From Pseudomonas entomophila (GTDB lineage Bacteria; Pseudomonadota; Gammaproteobacteria; Pseudomonadales; Pseudomonadaceae): a stretch of DNA of 64,000 bases. Where the stretch lies: assembly GCF_029193575.1 (NCBI RefSeq), contig NZ_JARGCS010000044.1, forward strand, positions 1-64,000, given 5' to 3'. A program made the translations under genes and the position numbers. The notes below the pieces were generated by a model. It was not told where the DNA came from. It saw only the letters and a list, made by a program, of their open reading frames with translations, and searched no databases. Below, piece by piece: positions 10,446-18,776 of the stretch; position 1 is the first letter of the stretch, and each line of letters starts with the position of its first letter.

Positions 10446-10633
10446 AACTGGCACGCCAGTCGTTAGCACGCGGCCGGCAGGTAAGGGGTTCATGAAAGGC
10501 TTCATGGCAAGGCGCGCCTGATGGTCTTGTCTGCGTTTTGCTGCGCAGCTGCCAACTCAAAGCGCCCCTGGCGCGAAGCTAAGTTGACTGAACCCACCTG
10601 GCCGATAGGTACTTTCATCGCCATGTTTTCCCG

Positions 10634-10665
10634 ACCTGCTCTAGCGCGCCCGCGCTAGAGCAGGT
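10634..10665. repeat. Perfect palindrome, 15-bp arms and 2-base loop
   Basis: Left arm 10634-10648 (ACCTGCTCTAGCGCG) is the exact reverse complement of 10651-10665, separated by CC. The arms contain CTAG, which is rare in Pseudomonas DNA. No T-run follows, so a plain intrinsic terminator is unlikely. It may be a mobile-element end or a protein-binding site at the edge of the NRPS locus. Confidence 0.8.
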
Positions 10666-10702
10666 GATTGGCGGCAAGGAAAGCTTGCATGGCACTTTAA
10701 AA

Positions 10703-10717
10703 TGCTATGTTATAACA
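10703..10717. promoter_or_regulatory. Candidate Zur box upstream of the amidase gene
   Basis: TGCTATGTTATAACA matches the gamma-proteobacterial Zur consensus TGTTATAnTATAACA at 12 of 14 defined positions (mismatches at 10705 and 10709). It ends 41 bases before the amidase ATG, where a repressor would block transcription. The P. aeruginosa Zur regulon includes an extra amidase (amiA, PA5538), which makes the match meaningful. This is a pattern match, not a demonstrated site. Confidence 0.5.
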
Positions 10718-10758
10718 CTAACATTTCTCGTGTTCCGCTGACGTGAGTGCCTACCGTG

Positions 10759-11925
10759 ATGGACAGACGCCGCTTCCTCCACTTGCTGTTCGCAGGCTGT
10801 GCCTTGCCGCTCGGCAGCCTCGCGCAGGCCCGCACCGGGCAATGGGTGCGCGCGGCCAGCCTGCAGCGGGGGGCCGACGGCAGCACCTTGTTGCTGGACC
10901 TGAGCGGCCCGGTCGCGGCCCGCACCTTCACCTTGGAAGCACCGCCACGGCTGGTCATCGACCTGCCGGGCACTGGCCTTGCGACCCGCTTCGAGCACCT
11001 GGCCCTGCAAGGCTCGCCAGTGCGGGCCATCCGTAGCGCGGCAACGGCCAACGGCGATTTGCGCATCGTCCTCGACCTGTCGGAACCGGCACTCGCCAGC
11101 GATTTCAAGACCACCCTCAAGAACCGGCAACTGGCCATCCGCCTGGGCAACCCTCCGCTCGCCAAGGCCGTTGGCACGCCCCGCGCGCCGCAGGGGCGCG
11201 ACTTGCTGATCGTGATCGATGCCGGTCATGGCGGGAAGGACCCAGGGGCGGTGGGCAGCGCGGGCGAACAGGAAAAGCTCGTGGCCCTGGCCATCGCTCG
11301 CGCCCTGGCCCGGCGCATCGATGCGCAAAAGGGGTTCAAGGCCCGCTTGGTACGCAACCAGGACGTGTTCATCCCGCTGCGCAAGCGCGCCGAGATGGCC
11401 CAACGGCTGAACGCCGACCTGTTCATCTCGGTGCACGCCGACGCCGCACCCCGTCGAACCGCCTCTGGCGCGTCGGTGTTCGCCTTGTCCGAACATGGCG
11501 CCACCTCGACCGTGGCACGCTGGATGGCGCAGCGCGAGAACGCCGCGGACTTCGTCGGGGTGTCGGCCGTGGTCAAGCAAGCGCCCAAGGACCCAGTGGT
11601 GGCCGGGGTGCTGCTGGACATGTCGATGAACGCCACGCTGTCCACCAGCCTCGACCTCGGGCACGCGGTGCTCGGGCAACTGGAGGGCGTGGCCGGGCTG
11701 CACCAGGCCCGGGTCGAGCAGGCAGGTTTTGCCGTGCTCAAGTCGCCCACGGTGCCGTCGATCCTGGTGGAGACCGGCTTCATGTCCAATGCGCGCGACT
11801 GCCAGCGACTGCAGGATCCGCGTCACCAGCGCAAAGTGGCCGATGCCATCTTCGCCGGCCTCGCCAGCCACTTCCGCCAGCGCGCGCCTCAGGGCAGCTA
11901 CCTGGCGACACTGGCTGGCGCCTAG
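10759..11925 (+). CDS. N-acetylmuramoyl-L-alanine amidase, AMIN plus Amidase_3 domains
   Basis: A 388-aa periplasmic amidase cleaving the bond between N-acetylmuramic acid and L-Ala in peptidoglycan, as needed for daughter-cell separation. MDRRRF followed by a hydrophobic stretch and AQA looks like a Tat signal, as in AmiA/AmiC. An AMIN domain (about residues 30-140) precedes the zinc amidase domain, which carries DAGHGGKDPG, a downstream Glu in SAGEQE, ISVHADA and the catalytic Glu in VETGFMSN. ATG 10759 was preferred to GTG 10747 because it starts the Tat peptide cleanly. It stands alone and converges on the next genes. A Zur-box-like site upstream suggests a zinc-starvation paralogue rather than the housekeeping amidase. 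Confidence 0.9.
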   Translation: MDRRRFLHLLFAGCALPLGSLAQARTGQWVRAASLQRGADGSTLLLDLSGPVAARTFTLEAPPRLVIDLPGTGLATRFEHLALQGSPVRAIRSAATANGDLRIVLDLSEPALASDFKTTLKNRQLAIRLGNPPLAKAVGTPRAPQGRDLLIVIDAGHGGKDPGAVGSAGEQEKLVALAIARALARRIDAQKGFKARLVRNQDVFIPLRKRAEMAQRLNADLFISVHADAAPRRTASGASVFALSEHGATSTVARWMAQRENAADFVGVSAVVKQAPKDPVVAGVLLDMSMNATLSTSLDLGHAVLGQLEGVAGLHQARVEQAGFAVLKSPTVPSILVETGFMSNARDCQRLQDPRHQRKVADAIFAGLASHFRQRAPQGSYLATLAGA

Positions 11926-11948
11926 CGTGCGACGCTACCCCTTTGGCT

Positions 11949-11966
11949 GCGGGCTTGCCCCGCGAT
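11949..11966. repeat. REP element
   Basis: A copy of the putida-type REP core GCGGGCTTGCCCCGCGAT between two convergent genes (the amidase and the binding-protein gene). Confidence 0.85.
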
Positions 11967-11980
11967 TGCGCGGGTGTTGA

Positions 11981-13036
11981 TCAGCGCTCGATCGAGCGGC
12001 TCCAGCGCGCGTTCCACGCCGGGCGTTGCAGGTTCACCTGGTCCCAGTCCACGGCGATCGCCGTCTGCTGGTACTGCTCCATCGCCACCACCTGGCCACG
12101 GGTACGTTCGGTGGTCGGGGTGTTGGGGTTGGACGGGATCTGGTCACCTTCCTCCAGCGCTGGCGCCTGGGCCTGCGGGGTCAGCAGGTAGGCGGCGAGT
12201 TTCTGCGCGAGCTCCGGCTGGTCGTTGTTGGCCACCACGCACTCGGCGAAGTTCAGCACCACCGCGCCTTCCTTGGGTTGCGCGTACTCCACCGGAATGC
12301 CCCGGGCCTTGAGCGCGGTGACTTGGGTCGGGGTCAGCGGGAACAGCGCCGCTTCGTCGGTTTGCACCATCTCGGAGATCTTCGCGGAGCTGGCGATGTA
12401 CTCCAGCACGTTGGGCCCGACCGTCTTCGGCCAGGCCTTGAAGCCCGGCTCGACGTTGCCTTCGTCACCGCCCTGCAAGCGGTTGAACATCAAGAAGCCA
12501 TGCAGGCCGAAGGTCGAGGAGGCCAGCGACTGGAACACCAGCTTGTCCTTGAAGCGCGCATCGCTCAGGTCGGCCCACGAGGTCGGTGGCGCCCAACCCT
12601 TTTCCTTGAACAACCGCGCGTTGTAGGCCAGCCCCGTGACGCCCAGGCTCACCGCCACGCCTTCCTCCTTGATGCGCGCCTTTTCCGGGATCTGCGACAG
12701 CGCCTCGCTCGGTTGCAGCTTGGCGCACAGGCCCATGGAGATGGCCCGGTACATGATGCCGTCGTCGAGCAGCACCACGTGCATCTGTGGCTTGTCCTTG
12801 TTGGCCTGGACCTTGGCCAGGTTGTCCGCCGAGGTGCCGGGGACGATCACCACCTTGACGTTGTTGGCCTGCTCGAAGGCTGGCAGCACCTTGTCGGCGT
12901 AGGTGCGTTCCATGGTGCCGCCGTTCATGCCCAGGTACAGGGTCGGGGTGGCGGCGCGTGCTGCCGGGCTGCCGAGCAGCACGGCCAGCGACAGGCAGGA
13001 CAAGCCGGTGCAGACGATACGTTTGACGTTCTTCAT
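11981..13036 (-). CDS. ABC transporter periplasmic binding protein, polyamine/PotD-PotF type
   Basis: A 351-aa protein with a Sec signal peptide (hydrophobic core about 10-22, cut near ARAA). The remainder is a family-1 extracellular solute-binding fold (LYLGMNGGTMERTY at the start), as in binding proteins of spermidine/putrescine-type ABC systems. It is the last gene of a leftward set that encodes the ATPase, two permeases and a three-subunit oxidase, with only 15 bases to the preceding oxidase gene. It should deliver an amine or amino-acid-derived substrate to the permeases. The ligand cannot be assigned. Confidence 0.85.
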   Translation of the reverse strand: MKNVKRIVCTGLSCLSLAVLLGSPAARAATPTLYLGMNGGTMERTYADKVLPAFEQANNVKVVIVPGTSADNLAKVQANKDKPQMHVVLLDDGIMYRAISMGLCAKLQPSEALSQIPEKARIKEEGVAVSLGVTGLAYNARLFKEKGWAPPTSWADLSDARFKDKLVFQSLASSTFGLHGFLMFNRLQGGDEGNVEPGFKAWPKTVGPNVLEYIASSAKISEMVQTDEAALFPLTPTQVTALKARGIPVEYAQPKEGAVVLNFAECVVANNDQPELAQKLAAYLLTPQAQAPALEEGDQIPSNPNTPTTERTRGQVVAMEQYQQTAIAVDWDQVNLQRPAWNARWSRSIER

Positions 13037-13051
13037 GAAAGCGACCTTCCT

Positions 13052-14188
13052 CTACGGGTTGCATGCCCGATCACGGGCAATCTGGAAACGACGGATGGAA
13101 AAAGCCTCGATCGGCTGGCGGCTGGCGCCGTCGCAGACCAGCTCGGCCAGCGCCTCGCCGACCGCCGGGCCGATCTGGAAACCGGCACCGGCAAAGCCGA
13201 AGCCGTGCACCAGCCCTGGCTGCGTGCTGCTGGGGCCGATCACCGGTTCGTGGTCGGGCAGGTAGCCCTCGGTGCCGCTCCAGGTACGAATGGCCTGGGC
13301 GCCGGCGAGAAACGGGTAGAGCGCCACGGCGTTGCGCAGGATCGCCAGCACCGCCGCCTGTCCGGGGCGCGCGTGGCGGTCGTCGAGGGCAAAGCCGCGA
13401 CCGCCGCCGAGCACGCAGTTGCCACGGGCCACCTGGCGCGCGTAGATGCCGCCGCCCTCGACCCCGGTGCTGGCGTCCATCACCCAGGGCAGCGGCTCGG
13501 TGACCAGCATCGCTGGGTGGCCCGATTCCATCGGCACCGCTTCGCCGAACTGCGCGGCAAGATCCGCCGCCCAGGCCCCGGCGCAGTTGAACAGCCATGG
13601 CGCGCGCAGGCGCAGGCCGCTGTCGGTGTGCAGGACGAAGCGCTGGCCATCGTGCTCGACGCGGCTGTCGCCCGCTTGTTCGATCACCCGCGCGCCCTGC
13701 TGGCGGGCGGCGCGGGCGAAGGCCGGCGACACCAGGCGCGGGTTGGCGTGGCCATCGTCGGCGCAGTACGAGGCGCCCACGGCCACTTCGCCGACCCAGG
13801 GGTGGCGCGCGCGCAGGCTGGCGCGGTCGAGCAGTTGCAGGTCCAGGCCGTGGTCGCGGCTGGCGGCCTCGTAGCGTTGCAGGGCTTCGAAGTCGGCGGC
13901 GCTGCGGGCCAGCTTCAGGTGCCCCGAGCGCACGTATTCGCCGTCGATGCCGATCAGCGCGCTGAGGTTGCCCCAGATTTCATGGGCCCGCTGCGACAGT
14001 GGCAGTTGCGGCAGGCTGCGGCCCTGGCGGCGCACGCCGCCATAGTTGACGCCACTGGACTGGGCGCCGCAGAAGCCGCGTTCGAGCAGCGTCACCGAGC
14101 GCCCGCGACGGGCCAGGGCGAGGGCCGCCGAGGCGCCGACGATGCCGCCGCCCATGACGATGACTTCGGATTCGATCCACAGGTTCAT
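13052..14188 (-). CDS. FAD-dependent amine oxidoreductase, catalytic (HcnC/OoxB-like) subunit
   Basis: A 378-aa DAO-family flavoprotein. The Rossmann motif VMGGGIVGASAALALA lies near residue 10 and GTEGYLPDHEPVIGP lies near the C-terminus, as in D-amino-acid, glycine and opine oxidases. ATG 14188 overlaps the end of the upstream subunit gene by four bases. With the next two genes it forms the trimer layout known from HcnABC, opine oxidases and D-hydroxyproline dehydrogenase, where this subunit oxidises the C-N bond and passes electrons to partner subunits. The substrate is unknown. Confidence 0.88.
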   Translation of the reverse strand: MNLWIESEVIVMGGGIVGASAALALARRGRSVTLLERGFCGAQSSGVNYGGVRRQGRSLPQLPLSQRAHEIWGNLSALIGIDGEYVRSGHLKLARSAADFEALQRYEAASRDHGLDLQLLDRASLRARHPWVGEVAVGASYCADDGHANPRLVSPAFARAARQQGARVIEQAGDSRVEHDGQRFVLHTDSGLRLRAPWLFNCAGAWAADLAAQFGEAVPMESGHPAMLVTEPLPWVMDASTGVEGGGIYARQVARGNCVLGGGRGFALDDRHARPGQAAVLAILRNAVALYPFLAGAQAIRTWSGTEGYLPDHEPVIGPSSTQPGLVHGFGFAGAGFQIGPAVGEALAELVCDGASRQPIEAFSIRRFQIARDRACNP

Positions 14189-15540
14189 GGCGCAGGCTCC
14201 ACACCGAACGGCAAGGGTTTGATCGGCGCCTGGGCGCGCAGGCGGCCGACCTCCGGCAGCGCTCGACCGCTGCACTGGGCGACCAGCTCCGCCGCCGCCG
14301 CACCGCACATGCGCCCCTGGCAACGGCCCATGCCGACCCGGCAATGGGCCTTGACCCGGTTCAGCTCCCAGTGGCCTTCGCGCACCACGGCCCGTAGCTC
14401 GCCGGCGCGCACTTCCTCGCAGCGGCACACCAGCAGGTCGTCCGGCGCCTGTTCGGCCCAGCCTTCGGGAAAGGGGAACGCGCTTTCCAGGCCTTCGCGG
14501 AAACGTTCGATGCGCGTCAGGCGCTTTTCCAGGGCGCGGCAGCGTTGGCTGTCGACCGGCTGGCCGATGTCCTGCAGCAGCGCCAGGGCCGCGCGTTCGC
14601 CGGCCATCTCGGCAGCGTCGGCGCCCATGATCCCGGCGCCGTCGCCAGCGAGGTACACATTGGCGACGCTGCTGCGCCCGGCCTCGTCGCGGCGCGGCAA
14701 CCAGGCGCGGTTGAGCGGGTTCCAGGCGAATTCGCAGCCGAGCAGGTCGGCCAGCTGGGTTTCGCTGCGCAGGGCGTGGGCGAAGGCCAGCGCATCGCAT
14801 TCGCTTTCGTGGCGCTGCTCGCCCTGGCGCCACACGGCGCGTTGCACCTGTCGCTCGCCGTCGATGCGTTCCAGGGTCGCGTGTTGGTGCACGGGGATGC
14901 CGTGGGCCAGCAGCCAAGCGCGGTAATAGACGCCCTTGGCCAGTGTGACGGGTTGCTCCAGCAGGTCGGGCAGGGCACGGGCCTGGGCGCTGAACGGCGC
15001 GCTGTCGAGCACGCCGAGCACCGTGGCGCCGGCCTTGGCGTACTGGTAGGCGACCAGGTACAGCAGCGGGCCGCTGCCGCAAAACAGCACGCGCTGGCCG
15101 ATCGCGCAGCCCTGGTGCTTGAGGGCGATCTGCGCTGCGCCCAGGGTATAGACCCCGGGCAAGGTCCAACCGGGCACCGGCAATACCCGGTCGGTGGCAC
15201 CGGTGGCGACGATCAGCCGTTCGTAAGGCAGGTGCTCGATGCGCCCCTCGGCGAGGGTGTCGAGGCAGCCGTGTTCGGCGTTCCACACCAGGGTGCCGGG
15301 GCGGTAGTCGATGTGCCCGGCGAGCGCGTCCAGGGCCTTGTGCACGGCGTTCGCCTTATTGGCCTCGAAGCCATAAAGCTGGCGCGGCGGGCGGCTGAAG
15401 TTGCTCGGCTGGCGGCGGTAGATCTGCCCGCCGCCCTGGCTGGCTTCGTCGAGCAACAGCGGGCGCAGGCCATGGGCGGCGAGGGTCTGGGCGGCGCGGA
15501 TGCCTGCGGGGCCGGCCCCGACGATGACCACCGGGCTCAT
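14185..15540 (-). CDS. FAD/NAD(P)-binding and [2Fe-2S] (HcnB/OoxA-like) subunit
   Basis: A 451-aa protein. It begins with VVIVGAGPAGIRAAQTLA (FAD site), has a second nucleotide-binding motif (FCGSGPLLYLVA near residue 160), and ends with a BFD-like [2Fe-2S] domain whose cysteines occur in CRCEE, CRVGMGRCQGRMC. This is the pattern of the alpha subunit of opine oxidases, HCN synthase and D-hydroxyproline dehydrogenase. Its ends overlap both neighbouring subunit genes by four bases, which implies translational coupling and a 1:1:1 complex. It probably relays electrons from the catalytic subunit to the respiratory chain. Confidence 0.88.
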   Translation of the reverse strand: MSPVVIVGAGPAGIRAAQTLAAHGLRPLLLDEASQGGGQIYRRQPSNFSRPPRQLYGFEANKANAVHKALDALAGHIDYRPGTLVWNAEHGCLDTLAEGRIEHLPYERLIVATGATDRVLPVPGWTLPGVYTLGAAQIALKHQGCAIGQRVLFCGSGPLLYLVAYQYAKAGATVLGVLDSAPFSAQARALPDLLEQPVTLAKGVYYRAWLLAHGIPVHQHATLERIDGERQVQRAVWRQGEQRHESECDALAFAHALRSETQLADLLGCEFAWNPLNRAWLPRRDEAGRSSVANVYLAGDGAGIMGADAAEMAGERAALALLQDIGQPVDSQRCRALEKRLTRIERFREGLESAFPFPEGWAEQAPDDLLVCRCEEVRAGELRAVVREGHWELNRVKAHCRVGMGRCQGRMCGAAAAELVAQCSGRALPEVGRLRAQAPIKPLPFGVEPAP

Positions 15541-15827
15541 GGCCGCCGCCCCGGTTCGCGCAGCACTTGCTGGCCGGCTTCCAGGGGCGTGGCGCAGGCG
15601 CGCACGCGGCGCCCGTCGCCCAGGCGCACCCAGCAGTCCTGGCAGGCACCCATCAGGCAGAAGCCGGCGCGCGGCTCGGCACCGAAATCGCTGCCGCGCA
15701 GGTGCTGGCCGCAGGTCAGAACGGCCGTCAGCAAGGTGTCGCCGAGCAGGCCGCTGGCCGGCTCGCCGTCGAGGGTGAAGTCCAGCACCGGGCGTTGCCG
15801 CTCGGCCAGGCGTTTGAACAGGGCCAT
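15537..15827 (-). CDS. Small (2Fe-2S)-binding subunit (HcnA-like)
   Basis: A 96-aa ferredoxin-like protein. GFCLMGACQDCWV followed by RACAT supplies the four cluster cysteines of the Fer2_4 family. It is the gamma subunit partner of the two flavoproteins that follow and overlaps the next gene by four bases (ATGA). Its stop lies one base after the permease stop side of the operon, so all seven genes from the ATPase to the binding protein appear to be one transcript. Confidence 0.88.
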   Translation of the reverse strand: MALFKRLAERQRPVLDFTLDGEPASGLLGDTLLTAVLTCGQHLRGSDFGAEPRAGFCLMGACQDCWVRLGDGRRVRACATPLEAGQQVLREPGRRP

Positions 15828-15828
15828 G

Positions 15829-16623
15829 TCAGTGTTTCCCTACCAGGACCCGATCCAGGCCATAGACCCGGTCGAGCAGAATCATGGTCACCGCGGTCAG
15901 GGCGATCACCAGGGCGGATACCGCGGCCATCATCGGGTCGATGGATTCGGTGGCGTAGACGTACATGCGCACCGGCAGGGTCTGGGTCGCCGGCGAGGTG
16001 ACGAAGACCGACAGGGTCACTTCGTCGAAGCTGTTGATGAACGCCAGCAGCCAGCCGCCGGCGATGCCGGGCAGGATCATCGGCAGGGTGATCTGGCGGA
16101 ACAGCGTCAGCCGGCTCGCCCCCAGCGACTCGGCGGCCTGCTCGGCGCTGCGGTCGATGCCGATGGCTGCGGCGATCACCAGGCGCAGCACGTACGGGGT
16201 GATCACCACCGTGTGCGCCAGCACCAGCCAGGTGAAGCTGCCGCTGACCCCCAGCAGGGCGAACAGGCGCAGCAGCGCGACCCCCAGCACCAGGTGCGGG
16301 ATGATGATCGGCGAGAGGAACAGCACGTTGAGAAAGTCCCGCCCCGGGAACTGATAGCGCGTGATCGCCAGCCCCGCCGGCACCGCGATCAGCGTCGCCA
16401 GGGTGGCGGCGAGAAACGCCAGGCGCAGGCTGTTGTTGAACGCTTCGAGGAAATCCGCGCGCTCGAACACCGCCGCGAACCAGCGCAGGGAGAACCCGGC
16501 GCTGGGCAGGCTCAGGGTGTTCTCAGGGGTGAATGCCACCAGGCACACCACCACCAGCGGCGCGAGCATGAAGACCACCACCAGCGCGTGGAAGGTCAAG
16601 GCCAGAGGACCGTTCTTGGACAT
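15829..16623 (-). CDS. ABC transporter permease, PotC/PotI-like
   Basis: A 264-aa inner-membrane protein with about six hydrophobic helices. The EAA-loop region (EQAAESLGASRLTLFRQITLP) contacts the ATPase. Such permeases pair with a PotB/PotH-like partner, here the next gene upstream, to import polyamines or related compounds. It starts three bases after the partner's stop and sits one base from the iron-sulfur subunit gene, in the middle of the transport/oxidase operon. Confidence 0.9.
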   Translation of the reverse strand: MSKNGPLALTFHALVVVFMLAPLVVVCLVAFTPENTLSLPSAGFSLRWFAAVFERADFLEAFNNSLRLAFLAATLATLIAVPAGLAITRYQFPGRDFLNVLFLSPIIIPHLVLGVALLRLFALLGVSGSFTWLVLAHTVVITPYVLRLVIAAAIGIDRSAEQAAESLGASRLTLFRQITLPMILPGIAGGWLLAFINSFDEVTLSVFVTSPATQTLPVRMYVYATESIDPMMAAVSALVIALTAVTMILLDRVYGLDRVLVGKH

Positions 16624-16626
16624 GAT

Positions 16627-17517
16627 TCACCCCAGGGATTTCTTGTAGCGGCGTTCGATCATGCGGTTCCACGACAGCATGATCAGCAGGTTGACCAGCA
16701 GCAGCGCGATGGCGATGGTTGCGCCCATGGGCCAGTTCAGCTCGGCCAGGTACTGGTCGTACACCAGCGTGGCGACCATCTTCAGCCGCCGCCCGCCGAG
16801 CAGGCCGGGGATGGCGAAGGAGCTGGCGGCCAGGCCGAAGACGATCAGCGTGCCCGACAGCACCCCGGGCATGACCTGCGGCAGCACCACCAGGCGCATC
16901 ACCTGGGCCTGGCTGGCGCCCAGCGACAGCGCGGCCTGCTCGGCGGCTGGGTCGAGCTTCTGCAGCGAGGTCCACACCGGGATGATCATGAACGGCAACA
17001 TCACGTGGACCAGCGCGACGATCACCGCGAACGGCGTGTACAGCAGCTTCACCGGCGTGCCGCCCAAGGCCGCGATGGCATGGTTGACCAGCCCGTCGGC
17101 GCCCAGCAGCAGGCTCCAGCCAAAGGCCCGCACCACCACCGAGATCAGCAGCGGGGTGAGGATCACCACCAGGAACATCGAGCGCCAGGGCGTGCCCATG
17201 CGGCTGAGGATGTACGCCTCGGGCACGCCGATCACCACGCACAGCAGGGTCACCAGGGCGCTGATCCAGAAGGTGCGCCAGAAGATCTCGAGGAAGTAGC
17301 TGTCGCCCAGCAGGGCGATGTAGTGCTCCAGGGTCCAGGCATCGCCGCGGATGCCCACCTCGTAGTCGAACACGTTGAACGACAGCACCAGGGTCAGCAG
17401 CAGCGGCAGCACCAGCAGGGCGGCGAACAGCGCCAGTGCCGGGGCCGACAGCAGGTAGCCACGCAGGTCGCGGCGCGGCTTGGCGCGCCGCGCAGTGGGG
17501 GCGGCGATGGCGTTCAT
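16627..17517 (-). CDS. ABC transporter permease, PotB/PotH-like
   Basis: A 296-aa inner-membrane permease. A basic N-terminus (RRAKPRRDLRG) is followed by about six hydrophobic helices, with an EAA loop (EQAALSLGASQAQVMRLVVLP). The frame stays open well upstream on this strand, but the ATG at 17517 overlaps the ATPase gene by four bases and gives the usual permease length, so it was taken as the start. It partners the PotC-like permease. Confidence 0.9.
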   Translation of the reverse strand: MNAIAAPTARRAKPRRDLRGYLLSAPALALFAALLVLPLLLTLVLSFNVFDYEVGIRGDAWTLEHYIALLGDSYFLEIFWRTFWISALVTLLCVVIGVPEAYILSRMGTPWRSMFLVVILTPLLISVVVRAFGWSLLLGADGLVNHAIAALGGTPVKLLYTPFAVIVALVHVMLPFMIIPVWTSLQKLDPAAEQAALSLGASQAQVMRLVVLPQVMPGVLSGTLIVFGLAASSFAIPGLLGGRRLKMVATLVYDQYLAELNWPMGATIAIALLLVNLLIMLSWNRMIERRYKKSLG

Positions 17518-18539
17518 GCGCCCACCTCGTCGCTGGCCAGCACGCGCAGCAGTTCCGGTTGCCAGTCCAGGCCCACGTCCAGGCCTTCGCCCAGCGGCGC
17601 GCTGCCGTCGTTGCGGCGCACCACGGTGACTTCGCCCAGCGAGGTGCCGATGCGGTACAGCCACTGGCTGCCGAGGAAGTAGCGGGTCAGGATGCGCCCT
17701 TGCAGGCGGCCGTGGCCGGCGCCGAGCAAGTCGATCTTCTCCGGGCGCAGGCTCAGAGTCAGGCTGGCCTCGCGGGCGCCGTGCACCTGTGGGCGGCCAT
17801 CGCCGTCGAGGCTGCCGGGCAACAGGTTGGCCTTGCCGACGAAGTCGGAGATGAAACGCGTGCGCGGGTGTTCGTAGAGGCGGTACGGCTCGTCGACCTG
17901 GGTGACGCGCCCGGCCTGCATCACCACCACGCGGTCGCTGATCGACAGCGCCTCGGCCTGGTCGTGGGTGACCATCAGCGTGGTGATGCCGACCGCGCTC
18001 TGGATGCGGCGGATCTCGAACTGCATCTCCTCGCGCAGGTTGGCGTCGAGGTTCGACAGCGGCTCGTCGAGCAGCAGCACCGGCGGCTCGATCACCAGCG
18101 CCCGGGCCAGGGCCACGCGCTGGCGCTGGCCACCGGAAAGCTCGCGAGGGTAGCGCTCGGCGTGCTGGTCCAGGCGCACCAGGGCCAACACTTCGGTGAC
18201 CTTGCGTTGGATCTCGGCTTGCGGCTGCTTGCGCATGCGCAGGCCGAAGGCGACGTTGTCGGCCACGGTCATGTGCGGGAACAGCGCGTAGCTCTGGAAC
18301 ACCACGCCCAGGCCACGGCTGCTGGGCTTGGCATGGGTGATGTCGCGGCCATCGAGGAGAATGCGCCCGGCGCTGACCTCGACGAAGCCGGCGATCATTT
18401 GCAGGGTCGTGGTCTTGCCGCAGCCGGAGGGGCCGAGCAGTGAGACGAACTCGCCTTTTTCGATGGCAAGGTTGGTGGCGGCCACGGCGTCGATGGCGCC
18501 ATAGCGTTTGGAGAGGTTTTCGAGGTGCAGAAAGGCCAT
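17514..18539 (-). CDS. ABC transporter ATPase, PotA-like
   Basis: A 341-aa ATPase: Walker A GPSGCGKTT, signature LSGGQRQR, Walker B LLLDEP, H-loop MVTHDQ, and a C-terminal TOBE-like region as in PotA/PotG. It is the first gene of the leftward amine transport/oxidation operon and faces an IclR regulator across a 237-base gap. It energises import through the two permeases that follow. Confidence 0.93.
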   Translation of the reverse strand: MAFLHLENLSKRYGAIDAVAATNLAIEKGEFVSLLGPSGCGKTTTLQMIAGFVEVSAGRILLDGRDITHAKPSSRGLGVVFQSYALFPHMTVADNVAFGLRMRKQPQAEIQRKVTEVLALVRLDQHAERYPRELSGGQRQRVALARALVIEPPVLLLDEPLSNLDANLREEMQFEIRRIQSAVGITTLMVTHDQAEALSISDRVVVMQAGRVTQVDEPYRLYEHPRTRFISDFVGKANLLPGSLDGDGRPQVHGAREASLTLSLRPEKIDLLGAGHGRLQGRILTRYFLGSQWLYRIGTSLGEVTVVRRNDGSAPLGEGLDVGLDWQPELLRVLASDEVGA

Positions 18540-18735
18540 GGCTGCGTTCCACCTGTCTTTATGGCGCGTGCTTGCGCGCTTGTTGTTGGGGCAGAGGCGA
18601 AGCGGGAAATCGGCTGCGGGCCTTGCCGGGCAAGGCCACCGGCGTGTTGTTCGATTTATCCCGGTGGACGCAGAGTAGGCCCAAGACTAGGATGGCCTCA
18701 ATGGAGAATTTCACTGGGTTGAGTACTATTTTCAG

Positions 18736-18754
18736 TTTTATTCGTTGAATGAAA
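18736..18754. promoter_or_regulatory. Candidate IclR-type operator
   Basis: TTTTATTC-gtt-GAATGAAA is an interrupted inverted repeat (7 of 8 pairs) in the AT-rich gap between the divergent potA-like and iclR-like genes, 22 bases before the iclR start. Its position fits autoregulation and control of the operon. This is inferred from symmetry and placement only. Confidence 0.4.
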
Positions 18755-18776
18755 TTAAAGTCAGGAATGCCGCAAA

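Larger units (their letters stand above)
10446..10758. other. Non-coding boundary between the NRPS locus and the amidase gene
   Basis: About 310 bases with no supportable gene. It holds a perfect palindrome (10634-10665) and an AT-rich stretch (about 10695-10735) with a Zur-box-like site. Composition changes here from the GCG/GAT-rich style of the NRPS locus to that of the genes further on. No transposase remnant could be recognised. Confidence 0.6.

Noticed and set aside
12026-17682. Very long open frames on the plus strand opposite the amine operon
   Set aside because: They run antisense to well-supported ABC and flavoprotein genes, have Gln/Arg/Ala-rich translations with no domain, and arise from high GC at the third codon position.
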